A stretch of 64,000 nt of DNA from Cichorium intybus (taxonomy: Eukaryota > Streptophyta > Magnoliopsida > Asterales > Asteraceae), in assembly GCA_023525715.1 (NCBI GenBank), contig CM042012.1, positions 50,854,464 through 50,918,463 on the forward strand. Reading direction: 5' to 3'. Each line of letters opens with the position of its first letter. Positions within the stretch are counted from its first letter, which is position 1. Made by a program: the position numbers and the translations under genes. The notes under the pieces were generated by a model, which saw only the letters and a program-made list of their open reading frames with translations, had not been told where the DNA came from and made no database searches. Positions 1 to 11,000 of the stretch are shown in pieces.

Positions 1-57
1 GAAAGAACAAAACTTCCCTCTCCCATCGACCCGTGCAACGCACGGGTCACCCGCTAG
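1..57 (+). mobile_element. Helitron-type 3' terminus
   Basis: A GC-rich hairpin (stem ACCCGTGC at 29-36, loop AAC, stem GCACGGGT at 40-47) is followed six bases later by CTAG at 54-57 and then T. Helitrons are known to end in a short hairpin a few bases before CTRR and to insert between A and T, so this fits the 3' end of an element lying mostly left of the window. The same stem sequence recurs at 37,334-37,361, so both ends probably belong to one family. The 5' end is not in view. Confidence 0.6.
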
Positions 58-338
58 TTGTAATTAAGGTGAGTCTCATAGAGAAGAGTTGATGACCATA
101 TATAAGATGGTCTCCTATTGTTTTCTATTTAAACATTAAACTTTATAATACATAAATTATGTTTTATAATTCATTTCATATTTTACAGTATAATTGATTA
201 CTTAATTAGAATAAATAAATAAGATTTTTATATAAGATTTTAAGTACTAAAACAATGTAAAATGTAATCATCTAAAATTTAATTTTTATAATAAAGAAAC
301 GTTGATAGCATCTTAGTTAATATAGCTTGTATTTCACG
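58..338. other. AT-rich intergenic stretch
   Basis: Very AT-rich sequence between the Helitron-type terminus and the CACTA-type terminus. I see no open reading frame, terminal repeat or RNA gene in it. Confidence 0.5.
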
Positions 339-600
339 CACTACTAGAAAATAAACATTTAATAACATATAAATTATTATGATACATACTTATTTTATGA
401 TAAAACAAACATTTAATAGACAAAAAATGTCATAAATATAATAGCATGTTTTGAGAAATTTCAAAGATTTACGACATATATAATTGTCTGTCGTAAAATT
501 ATGTCATCTTTTAAATAATTTTATGACATACAAAACTATATGTCATAAATGAAATTAAAAAAACATGCATGACACTTTCTCAATATTTTGTCATATTTTA
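339..600 (+). mobile_element. Probable CACTA (En/Spm-type) left terminus
   Basis: The sequence begins CACTACTAGAAAA at 339, which matches the usual start of plant CACTA transposons. It is followed by many subterminal copies of TATGACATA / TGTCATAAA in both orientations, for example around 428-436, 470-505 and 527-550. CACTA elements carry such arrays as transposase-binding repeats. The three bases before it are ACG. A candidate right terminus with the same subterminal motif lies at 30,690-30,799. No transposase reading frame was recognised between them. Confidence 0.5.
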
Positions 601-1312
601 AAAAAGTTGTCTTTTTAAATTTTCCCAAATTTCCACTTATTTTTCTATCTATCTTCTCTCTAATCAACAAAACAACACCTCCTCCTCCTCCTCCTCCTCC
701 TCTCTCTCTCTCTCTCTCTCTCATCTCCTTTGTTCATCTATCTCTTTGTAAATCACATATCTACATCACTTAATTGTCATAGGTCCATCCTTTTCTCTGA
801 TTAACGAGATTGATTCACTTGTTGTATAACTACTATGAAACGACGTAGAAGGGGTTGTGGAGGCAGAGGTGGATGCAGTAGGGCATAAATTTGCGAAGAA
901 AGATAAGGGTGAATTTATTGATATTTTATTCAATCTAGTCGAGAAATCGGAGTTTCTAAGTAAATACACTTTTACTTGGGGCGGCCAGGAAAAGAAACGA
1001 TATGTATTAGTTTCAAAATCAGGATCGTCTCCTTCATCCCACTATCAAATTGATGAGAGTAGATCGACGTAATTGATGGCGATGAAAGCTCATAAAATCC
1101 TTCCAATACCGCTTTGTTTCTCACTGAGTGGTAGTGGAAGAGACGGTGTTGCTAATACGCCTAAACAACAGCAATCTTCGAAGAAAACATTAAAGAGAAA
1201 GATACTTGTTTGTGATGCTTACTTGAAACTACAAGTTGTTTTCCAAGTTTGTTGTTTTTGGTTTTTGAGCCTAGATCATGTTCTAGTATCCGTAGGTTAG
1301 CTCCGTTAACTA
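601..1312. other. Unidentified interior of the CACTA-like element
   Basis: This stretch contains a CT-rich leader-like region and a short open frame at about 857-1072 on the plus strand. The frame would encode about 70 residues and has a YTFTWGG motif near its middle. I do not recognise the product. The CT-rich tract just before it resembles a plant 5' UTR, so it may be a captured gene fragment. It could equally be chance. Confidence 0.25.
678..722. repeat. (CCT)n-(TC)n microsatellite
   Basis: About seven CCT trinucleotides are followed by about eleven TC dinucleotides. The low-complexity proline/serine and glycine/arginine frames on either strand here are products of the repeat. Confidence 0.9.
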
Positions 1313-1412
1313 AGGATGAGCATGGGTTCCGAACCAAAATTGAACCCAATAGAACCATAACGCATTAAGACAAATGGGAGGAGCCGAAGACCGAACCGAT
1401 TGTGAAATCGGT
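1313..1412 (+). mobile_element. Truncated MITE remnant
   Basis: The motif GGATGAGCATGG at about 1315 also opens the 475-bp MITE at 37,519-37,993, and the following GGTTCCGAACC-type repeats are similar in style. The right half is missing because the sequence switches at 1413 to the LTR of the outer Ty3 element. Confidence 0.35.
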
Positions 1413-2691
1413 TGATGGCGTGTTACTGTTGCACATATTTTGGGTGATATCATGGTATTTTGAGTATAAATTAATACAAAATTAGCTGAAATACTCACTA
1501 TACTTGGAAGGTGATATTATACAAGATTTGTGGACAATCAAGCGAAAAGGATAAAATTTTGAGCGGAATCGGAGCAAAAAAGAAAACGCTCGAATGTTGA
1601 AGATAGCGACGCTACTGGTTAAAGATAGCGGCGCCATATGAAGACATCACGACGCGATTGGAAAGAAATAATGAGGCAAAATGAAGATAACCCTCACGTA
1701 ATATTAGCATGTTTGTTACCATAGCGACGCTATCTGAGACCTTAGTGCCGCTATCTAGGCCGGTTATAACCTCTATAAATAGCCGATATTTTTACTCTAG
1801 AAACAACAGTTGGCAGTCACATACAGTACTTACGTTGCAGGAAGCATTTGTGGCGGTTTCCTGAAGATTTGGAAGCCGAGATCACATATTTGACATCCGG
1901 TTTATTTTTATTCATCGTAAGCAACCATGTTAGTTTATTTCTAAAAACTTCTTTGTTTTCATTCTAGCCATGTCTGGCTAGAAACCTTGGATCTAGTTAT
2001 TTGTTCGAACATGTTTATCATTCAGATTGAAACATATGACTTGTTGTCTGTTTATGATTTTATCCTAGTGATAATTTTCTTGTTTCAATATTTAGTCTTG
2101 AATTTGATTTTTTTACTGGCTACTTAGATGAATTGAATTCTTGCAAGATTAATCGACTAGTAAAACACCTAATGGTTTTATAAAATTGATGATTGGTAAC
2201 AAATACCAAGCATTATTCTTTAGAACATGATCACATGTTTTTACACTTCTGAGCGTGTGTGAAGAAAAGAACATTGTTGGCAACTGTACAAAGTCTGAAT
2301 GCATTTTTATGTATACAATCTATGAGCGTGTTTATGTTGCATTATAAGAACTAAGTTTAGTCAAAGAGCAAATTTTGATTAAAAACTTTGACAAGTTAAA
2401 GACATAAAAACATATTTATACCCTTTAACTCCAACATAGGATTACAAATCATAAACAACATCAAGGCATATTCAATCTCATATGGTAAACATTGAGAATT
2501 TAGAACTAGGCTTGTCTCAACGATTGTTACAAATTTAATTATTTGCATGCTATTCTTTTCTGTCTTCTCTTTCATTTCAATCGCAAAACCCCCATTGCAT
2601 TACTTTTGTACCTCGTGCAAAGTGGTGTAAACTTTTAATCACATGTCTCTGTGCTTCGATCTTGCTTGCCATGTACTCTATTTAGTGCAGT
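1413..2691 (+). mobile_element. Outer Athila-like Ty3 element, 5' LTR (left part)
   Basis: This stretch aligns by eye over its length with the solo LTR at 51,220-52,618. Shared landmarks are the opening TGAT..CG.GTTA, TTGCACATATTT..GG.GATATCAT, the GCGACGCT/GCGCCGCT motifs, and AGCCATGTCTGG. A TATAAATA box lies at 1774-1781. The LTR is interrupted at 2691 by a hAT-type MITE and resumes at 23,731. The PBS and the remains of gag and pol follow that continuation, which identifies this as the 5' LTR of the element ending near 29.3-29.8 kb. Confidence 0.65.
1774..1781 (+). promoter_or_regulatory. TATA box of the outer Athila-like LTR
   Basis: TATAAATA inside the LTR, about 360 bases from its start and in the usual U3 position. 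It is followed at 1800-1860 by a plausible R/U5 region. Inferred from position only. Confidence 0.45.
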
Positions 2692-3131
2692 CAGTGTTGC
2701 AGAAATCGGCCTTGGCGGCCGATTAATCGACGATTAATCGCTTGGCGGTCTTCAACCGATTACGATTAAGCCTAATCGGCCAGCTTGACGGTTTGCTGTA
2801 AAAATCGGTCAAATATCGGTCTTGGCGGCCAATTAGTCGGTCTTGGCGGTCATTTTTTTAATTTTTTAATTTTTTAATTTTTTAATTTTTTCTAATTTAT
2901 TTATTTTTAAATAACGATACAAACACTCTCTAATAACTCAATAAAACTGAAAAAAAATCATTATTAAAGCATAAAAATAAACAAATGTATAATTTTTGAT
3001 GTGTAACTTGGAATAAAATGTATCAAACTTTGCTATTTTGTTATATTTATATATTTTTAAATGAGTTCCTTTATAGTTTAGGGTCTCCGATTAATCCCCG
3101 ACTAATCCCTGATTAATCCGATTAATCCCTT
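2692..3131 (+). mobile_element. hAT-type MITE, left part
   Basis: The end CAGTGTTGCAGAAATCG at 2692 is inverted relative to the end at 23,714-23,730, which reads CAAGGTTGTAAAAATTG on the other strand. The flanking 8-bp duplication is AGTGCAGT (2684-2691) and AGTGCATT (23,731-23,738), matching at seven of eight positions. The interior is built of short GATTAATC and CTTGGCGG repeats. The element encodes no protein. Ends and 8-bp duplication size fit hAT. It is split at 3131/3132 by a Ty3 retrotransposon. Confidence 0.7.
3127..3131 (+). repeat. Target-site duplication CCCTT (left copy)
   Basis: CCCTT directly precedes the TGACAACGCC start of the inner Ty3 LTR. An identical CCCTT follows the 3' LTR at 23,678-23,682, which fixes the element's ends. 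Confidence 0.85.
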
Positions 3132-4028
3132 TGACAACGCCTAGTGATATTACATATTTTAGTCGTTGTTGAGCCCTATTCTTAGTGAAATTATATCATA
3201 TATATCGTGGTATTCTCACTTTTCGTGTCAGTACTTGTTTGGAAGAAAATAATGAAAACAGGGACCAAAAGCATGCAAATTGGAGAAAGTTTGGAGAAGA
3301 AGATAAAATCAGAAAAATACGTACGCGCGCCGCGGAAATCAAGAAGGTGCTACGCGGCTTCGAGGCGGTGGAACAAATTCAAATGCCAAGAAAACGGGAG
3401 AAGATAAGTACGCGCGCCGCGGTTTACTTAATTGCGCGGCGCAGCTGCGGGAAAATTACAACTATAAATAGAGCCATTTACAGCCGAAAACCCTAGCAAA
3501 TACCCGGTGGAAAAACGACCTGAAGGCTCTTTGACTCCGTGATTAAGCATCAGCAACCTCTTAATTGGTATTTTCATGTTTTAGAATTTATTTTCATTTA
3601 GCTAGATAGTGAGTAATTGTTAGCTAGTATCTTTAGGAGTGACAACCACTGATATTAGGCTTTAGTTTATGTTTTTGAATCACTTGGTTACTGTTTGTAC
3701 CTGTGGAATTCGTTTTGGTTAATAAGAATCATTTGGTTACAAGTAATCTTGGTTTTTCGGTGTTTTGATGGTTGATTTTGGTTTTGCATGTTTGAATTGT
3801 GATTAGATGTTTAATTTGACCTTGTTGGACTGTTTTCCCTTGCTGATTTCAGTAGCCAATTAGGTTAGTCTTTTAGGTTTGAACTTTAGCCAGTGGCTGT
3901 CCCATTGGACCTTAGTTATTGGTTTAGTTTATGCCTTGTTTTGGTTTATGTTTGGATTGTTGGATGCCTTTGTTTACTTCTGAATTAGAGATGCACTTCT
4001 GAATTAGAGATGCCTTTGGTTTATGTTT
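3132..4028 (+). mobile_element. Inner Ty3 element, 5' LTR (left part)
   Basis: Nearly identical to the first roughly 880 bases of the 3' LTR at 22,546-23,677, starting TGACAACGCCTAG. It contains several GCGCGCCGCGG motifs (about 3324-3334 and 3411-3421) and a TATAAATA box at 3463-3470. A 19-base unit starting ACTTCTGAATTAGAGATGC is duplicated at about 3977-4012 but is single in the 3' LTR. The LTR is then broken by the minus-strand copia element and resumes at 16,030. The exact left breakpoint (4012-4030) is blurred by microhomology. Confidence 0.85.
3463..3470 (+). promoter_or_regulatory. TATA box of the inner Ty3 5' LTR
   Basis: TATAAATA about 330 bases into the LTR. The same box is conserved at 22,877-22,884 in the 3' LTR. 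It probably sets the start of the genomic transcript. In this copy the downstream LTR is interrupted by the copia insertion, so a full-length transcript is unlikely. Confidence 0.6.
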
Positions 4029-6027
4029 TTTCCGTAAAGTTTATCAAGGGTTGTAATGCAGTCCTTAACTTAGCAGTTAAGTCTTGGGTAAGAACTGCAT
4101 TTGTTCTTTGCAGTTCCTCTGTAAACTTTGAAATATCCGAAGCGGCTTGGGCGGCTGTGAGCTCTTCAATCTTTGCTCTAGCCTCATCGAGTTGTTTTTC
4201 AAACTCGGTACTTTTCTGAGTCTCACTCCGAAGTCCTTGTAGAGTTTGCATGACTTCGGAATGTGATTTTTCAAGCTTTTCGGCAAGGGCTTCAATTTTC
4301 TTGTCAACACCAGTTACAGCTGATTCAAGTTTTTGTTCAAAGGATGATTGGATCATATTTTGTCGATCCAAGAGATTCTTCTCAAGTCTTTTTACAGAGT
4401 CCCTTATTTCTTTGGACATTGTAACTTCCAAAGACTCTATCTCTTCGGTGATGTCGCCTAGGGTTGGTTTGGTGGGATCGAAGCCAGTTTGTGCGTGAAT
4501 CAGAGTATCAAGCTTGGAGTTGAGGATTTTGTACTATTTCATTAGTACAAATCCGTCATCTGGAAAATCTTCATCGGAGACATCTTCAGTAGCCAAAGGG
4601 TCTAAATGAAAACCCTCAAAGAAAGCTGCCGAAGTGGGGTTTTGTCTTGATGGTGATGGGGGCAAGTCAAACTCTGGCAAAGAGAAGTCGATACCAAAGG
4701 AGGAAATGGTAGATGTTTGAGGAGCTGTAGTAGGTGGAGGTGGTGGTGGTACATCAGATGATGTAGTATGAATGGTGGTAGTTTGTTGAGCTGTTGTAGG
4801 TGGTGGTGATGGTGGTTGGGTTGTTTTAAGTGGAGATGGAGGAATAGTGGTCTGTGGTGGAGATAGTGGTCTGGTTGTTGGTGTAGGTGAAGGAGGTTGA
4901 TTGATGAATTGTTCTTCTTCTTGTTCTTCTTCATGGACTGTGGATGGAGTCCTTTCTGAGTCCGAAGACTCTTCCACAGTGATCAGTTTTCTCTGCCTCT
5001 TCGGCTGTTTCCTCTTCGGAGTGGTTTTCACCGAAGCCTTTCTTTTCTTGTCTTCCTTCTTCGGACCACTTGGTCCACCAGTGATTTTCTTCTTCCCTTT
5101 CCCTTTGGGTTGTTTTTTGACTAGTGCTTCTTGACTTAAGTCACGAGTGGGATAAGGAATAACTAGAGTGTTACGATAAGCATTTACCTTATTGCACTCC
5201 AAAGGTACTTTTGAGAGCATGACATTTAGAATTTGAGCACAGAAGCTTGCAGGTGCATCGTCTAGAATGGGGATTGCAATGGGAGTGAACTTTATTTCAC
5301 CGAGTGAGGGATCTGGAACATACCCTGCTTGTTGGTAGTGGGCATGAACAACAATCGCCCAGAACCTTGCATTTGCGATTTTTGTCCCCTTCATGCTATG
5401 ATTTATGTGGGAGCAAAAATCGTTCCAAAGAATTGATGCGAAATCTACTTTAACATCGTAGTAGATTCCGTAGAGAAGGCCTTGAAAAGTAACACTAGTG
5501 GAATCCAAGCCTGAGGTCCTTCCAGAGAGACATCTAAGGAAGATGCTAAAGAAGTACCTCCAAAGATCAGGGAGTTGATTTTTCTTGAAAGTGCTGATTC
5601 TTTCAAGCAAAGGTTCATACCCCATTTCATTGAACATACTGACCAGTTGGTCAGCAGATGGGACCACCATTTCTTTCGAGTTGTAAATTGGAAGATGGAG
5701 GGCTTCGGCAAATTTCTCCTTGGTTAATTGCACCTTTTTGGTTTTGCCCTTTGAATCGACAGTCTCATAGAATACTGATTTGACTTGGTTGTTGGAATCG
5801 AACAGAGCATTTGAAGTATAGTGTGCCCTATGAACCAGAGTTGTAGGAACTGAAGGAGTACAGGTCAGAGCATAACCTAGAACAGATCTTTTCATGCATT
5901 CCACCAGTGCATCGATAGGTTTAAGGTAAAGAGAAAGATCATTGCGAAGCACCAGGTTAGATGATCGGCTCTTGAGGTTTGGGATTGACATAGCTTCAGT
6001 GTTTTGAGATGAAGCTTCAGCTGCCAT
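4021..6027 (-). pseudogene. Env-like ORF of the Sirevirus-like element
   Basis: The frame starts at an ATG at 6027 and is one reading frame of about 669 codons, broken only by a TAG at 4534-4536. Residues 1-270 form a mostly globular domain with a LPDLWRYFF-type segment. Residues about 300-360 are strongly basic (GKGKKK, KRKQPKRQRK). Residues about 365-440 are acidic and then proline/threonine rich. The part after the stop is a heptad-like coiled coil of about 100 residues. I see no clear signal peptide. Such proteins occur after pol in Sireviruses, and their role is unproven. The stop is probably a Gln codon mutated C to T. The last codons come from the Ty3 LTR junction, so the true C terminus is missing. 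Confidence 0.65.
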
Positions 6028-8011
6028 TGTTGATGAGAGAAAGAGGATGAAAGATTTCTTAGAGAGTAAGTTTGCAGAGAGAGAAAGTTCAAAGGTTTTG
6101 TTAGCGTAACGAGTGTAACTGAAGCGGTGAGAGGTTTATATAGTGTTCGTGGTCCCTAGGTCATTTAATGCACGATTGTAATGGTCCATTAGGAACCAGA
6201 CACCTCAGCAACTGCACGTCCCACTAACCCTGCAAAAAGGAGAAACGTACGGCTGTCAGTTGTAATGATTCAAAATTTGAATCGCCCTTTTTGTGGTATC
6301 TTTATTGTTAAGATTTTCCTTTAATATGTCATTGACAGCTGTATTTGAACAAACGGTCACATATTATTAAGGAATGTTTGTTTTCTGGTGATATCATAAA
6401 TGCAGAAATCATTTTAACAATAAATTGACTTCGGATTTATGGTAAAGTCTTGATCGTTGTGAATGCACTTCGGAGTGAGATCATGAAGTTTGACTGCGAA
6501 GTGGATTATTTTCATTTTGTTTTTCTTTGAATCTTTCGTTTTACTTCTGAGTGATGCAGACATGATACGTATCCTTAACATCCTAGAATATTGTGAAAAG
6601 AGGATTTGACAAATTAATGTTCAGACTCATTTGAATCATGTTGGAAGTCCATTTTTCATGTTGAAGGTTATTTGATTCAATATCAGTCAAGAATATATAA
6701 GTCTAATTACCCCATCACTAACTTGAATTCGCATTTGGAAACATGTTTTGAGTTGTGTTTATGTGCTTCAAAATTTTCAAATATAATAGTGATAACATCC
6801 TTTGCATTTGAAATAAAAAGAAATTTTTATTCATGAATTGAGCAGCAGAAGTGTTTTAGAAAATTGGATTGTTTTGTGAGTTCTTTTGAAAAATTTATTC
6901 CCTTTCATCAGTTGAAGTGTTTGGATACTAGACTCTGATAACAAGCCTTTGAGCTTCGTACACCACTCCAACTATATCATTTAAGATAGACTACTTGAAA
7001 TGTTCATATTCTCTACAAAGTACTCGACTATGTTATAGGAGTTCCTTGTATCGTTATTTAAAACAGAAGAATAAGCCTTTGAATGCTGATTTTTCTTGCT
7101 TTTGCATTCCCTTGTTTATCTTTTTATCATTGTTTGTCTTTGATTCTTTTGACAATTGTTTTCTATTTATCTTTTTGATCCCCTTTTTTTAATTTTCCAT
7201 TTTATCTTTATCCGAAGACATAAAACATCACCATATTGTTTTCTTCTTTGGTGCCTTTTATTTTTGTTTCAAACAATCCTTGTGGATGAAAAACTTCTTG
7301 TAGTTCAATTTTGTATCACTAATGAAAAGAGATTTAGATTTACTTATCAAACAATGTTGGTACTATTTGTGAGGAAAACTTCGGAGCACTTGAATTATCA
7401 TGTGTAGTTTTGAGGCTACATGATTAGTTTGAAGTTGAAGCGGGTCAAGTTCCGAAGGGTGATTAGGAATAGACATTGTGTTAAGGATATTAGAATCAAA
7501 CAAGGCTTCAAATTGTAAAATATCCTTAACCTCACTTCGAAGTCTGTTTCCTTACCAGTGTTTCAAGTCGATTCTCAAATACCTTTTAGTGCAATAAGGT
7601 ATGATTATCAGAATCTAAAATCAAAGTTTTGTCCTTTACTTGATTAATTCATGAATGAAAGGTTAAACTTTGTCAGTTTGCATCAAATTTTTCTCATTAT
7701 TTGGTGTGATTTTTCTTATTTTTGAATTTTCTTTGACGTAAAATCTTTTTATTTTTGTGCTTAAATAAGCGAAGTCAAAATATGTTTAATTGATTCTCAT
7801 TTTTGAAGTATTTATTTTGAAGGAGAATTTTGTTCCGCAGAGATCCGAAGTGATGTTTTACTTCGGAGTGCTGCGGTGCTATTCCAAGTGTTTTTGCTTG
7901 TTTTATTCCGATGAGCTCCGAAGTGTTATTTTACTTCGGAGTACTGTGGAGTATTGTGAATTTTCAAAATTTTGAACTGAAGAGAGGGGTAAGAATGAAC
8001 AAATCTGAGAT
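6028..8011 (-). other. Spacer between pol and env-like ORF of the copia element
   Basis: About 2 kb with no long reading frame in the element's sense. It is rich in T runs and contains repeated TTCGGAG / CTCCGAAG motifs, for example at about 7861, 7916 and 7936. Leader or intron sequence feeding the env-like frame is possible but not shown. Confidence 0.5.
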
Positions 8012-11000
8012 TTATTGAAGAGAGGATCCATCTATCATTCCAAGTCCACGAACAATTCTTGTAAAATCTTCTTCAGTCAGAGCCTTTGTGAAGATGTCTG
8101 CCAATTGTTCTGTAGTGTGAACAAAGTGCACCTCAATATTCCCCTCCTCAACATGAGTTTTGATGAAGTGATAGCGAAGAGCTATATGCTTCGTCTTGGA
8201 ATGTTGAACTGGATTGTGGCATATACGAATTGCACTTTGTGAGTCACAAAACAAAGGAATTTTTCTCATGTTGATTGTGTAATCTTTCAGTTGACTTTGG
8301 ATCCAGATGATTTGTGAGGTACATGCTGCAGCTGCTACATACTCTGCTTCTGCTGTGGAGATAGAGACACAAGTTTGCTTCTTGGATTGCCAGCTAATTA
8401 GCTTTCCATCTAAGAATTGACAACCCCCCGAAGTGCTTTTGCGATCAATAGAGCATCCACCAAGATCTGAGTCTGAATAAGCTTGTATGTAAAAGCCGGA
8501 GTTTGCTGGGTACCACAGGCCATAAGCAGTAGTGCCATGAAGATATCGAAAAATTGTCTTTACCGCAGCCAAGTGAGGTTCTCTTGGGTCAGCCTGATAT
8601 CTTGCACAATTACAGACTGCGAACATGATATCAGGACGACTGGCTGTGAGATAGAGCAATGATCCAATCATACTTCGGTATTGCTGTATGTCTGTCTTCT
8701 TTTTATCCAATGAAGGATTTAGCCTTGTACCTACAGGCAATGGAACTTTTGCTTTTGTGCAGTTAGTCATTCCGAACCGTTCAAGCAAACTCTTCGTGTA
8801 TTTTTGTTGATTGATGAATATCCCCTCTTTGGATTGTTTTATTTGTAATCCAAGAAAGAAGTTAATCTTACCCATCATACTCATTTGAAACTTGCTTTTC
8901 ATTAATTTTTCAAAATATTTTGACAAATTGGGATCAGTGGATCCGAAGATTATGTCATCCACATAAATTTGGACTAACATCAAATGAGATCCAACTTTCT
9001 TTCTGAAAAGTGTTGGATCCACTGATCCTTGTTTGAAGTTTGATTCTTTTAGAAATTTAGTCAAGGTCTCATACCAAGCCCTTGGTGCTTGTTTTAAACC
9101 ATAGACTACTTTGTCTAGCACATAGCAATGATTTGGATGAGTTTTACTTTCAAAACCAGGTGCTTGTTCAACAAAAACGGTTTCTTCGAGATCATCATTC
9201 AGAAAAGCACATTTGACATCCATTTGATAGACATCAAAGTTTTTGTGTGCAGCATAAGCTAAAAATATCCGAACTGATTCGAGTCTGGCAACAGGAGCAA
9301 AAGTTTCTTCATAATCAATCCCTTCCTGTTGACAATAACCCTTGACGACCAGCCTAGCCTTGTTCCGAAGTACATTGCCTTCGGTGTCTAGTTTGTTACG
9401 GTATACCCATTTGAGACCGACAATTGAAGCATTTGCAGGTTTTGGAATTAGCCTTCAAACTTTGTTTCTTTCAAATTCTTCTAATTCCAACTGCATTGCT
9501 TCAATCCAATCTGAGTGATCAAATGCATCTTTAACATTCTTAGGTTCTACCTTGGAAATAAAGACATTGAACATGCACAACTCCGAAGTTTTGTTAAGTT
9601 CTACTTGTCTTTGATGAAGTTGTGCACGAGTAAATACTTTATCATGAACATTACCGATGACAAGTGATGGAGGATGATTTCTCGTCCATTTATCCAAAGG
9701 AGGATAATTTGGATCATAGTCAGGACGTCATTCAGCATCGACGTCTTCGATGTCTGAGGGATATCCCGAAGTGGAAGATAAATCACCCATTAGTAAGTGA
9801 TTATTTGAATTTGTGTTAGTTTGTGGTGTTTGCATTTGTGAAGTTGAGTTTAGAGTGTGCTCCCCCTGGACATGTGTTGGTGTTGAGGAAGTGGTAGCTC
9901 TATCCGAAGCGATTGTTGTGACTGAATTCGGAGTAGCAATCTCTGGCTCCCCGTGGACTGTTGGATACAGGGATATGATATTGGAGATTGACTGAGGGGA
10001 TGAGATCGGAGTGTTAGCTCTCCTTGGACTGTTGTTTGGCTCCCCTTCTATACCAGCTGAGCCTTCACTTCGGTTTGATGGCTCCCCCTCAACACTTGCA
10101 TTTCCAATACTTTGGTTAGATGGCTCCCCCTCAACAGATGATGGTCTTTGTACACTACTTGTAGAGGAGTCATCAGGTTCATCTGTGAGCTTGGATAGCT
10201 CGGATTGATGATTATCTGATGCCCTAGCTTCGGAGTCCATAGCTCTCACAGGTGGATCGAACAAAAGTGCGAAGTCTGTGTCAAATGTTGTGATTGGAAC
10301 AGCATCTTCAGCAGGCTTTGGAAAGATCGATGACATGGGAAATGGATGCAAGGACTTCTTGATGAAATAGTCATCAAACCTTAGATTAAAGGTTTCTTCA
10401 ATTCTGCGAGTTCTCTTGTTCATGACTCTGTAAGCTTTTGAGTCTTGAGAGTATCCAAGGAAGATTCCTTCTTCTGATTTATCGTCGAACTTAGTCAAAT
10501 TATCCTTTAAGTTCAAGATAAAGCATCTACAACCGAAGATGTGAAGAAATTTGACATTTGGTTTTCTTCGATTGAGCACTTCGTAAGGTGTGATATGAAA
10601 TCGCTTGTGAATGTAGGATTTATTTTGAGTAAAGCATGCAGTAGAAATTGATTCGGCCCAGAAGTACATAGGCAAGTTTGCGAAATTCAGCATAGTTCTA
10701 GCCGCTTCACACAAAGAACGATTTCTTCTTTCCACAACTCCATTTTGTTGAGGAGTATATGGTGCTGAGAAGTTATGACTAATTCCCTTTGTTTTCAAGA
10801 ATCCATCCAAAGTATGATTTTTGAACTCCGAACCGTTGTCACTGTGTACAGTTCAGACTTTCTTATTGAGCATCAATTCCATTTTCTTTATGAAGTTGAT
10901 GATTTCTTCAGCAGCATCTGATTTGTTTCTTAAGAATAAAACCCAGGTGAATCTTGAATAGTCATCAACTATCACAAGAATATATTTCTTCTTTCCAATT

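Noticed and set aside
536..773. Pro/Leu-Ser and Gly/Arg-Glu rich frames
   Set aside because: They are produced by the CCT/TC microsatellite on the two strands.
3185..3496. 103-residue frame repeated at 22,599-22,910
   Set aside because: Both copies lie inside the U3 region of the inner Ty3 LTRs; the frame spans the GC-rich motifs and the TATA box and matches no protein family I know.
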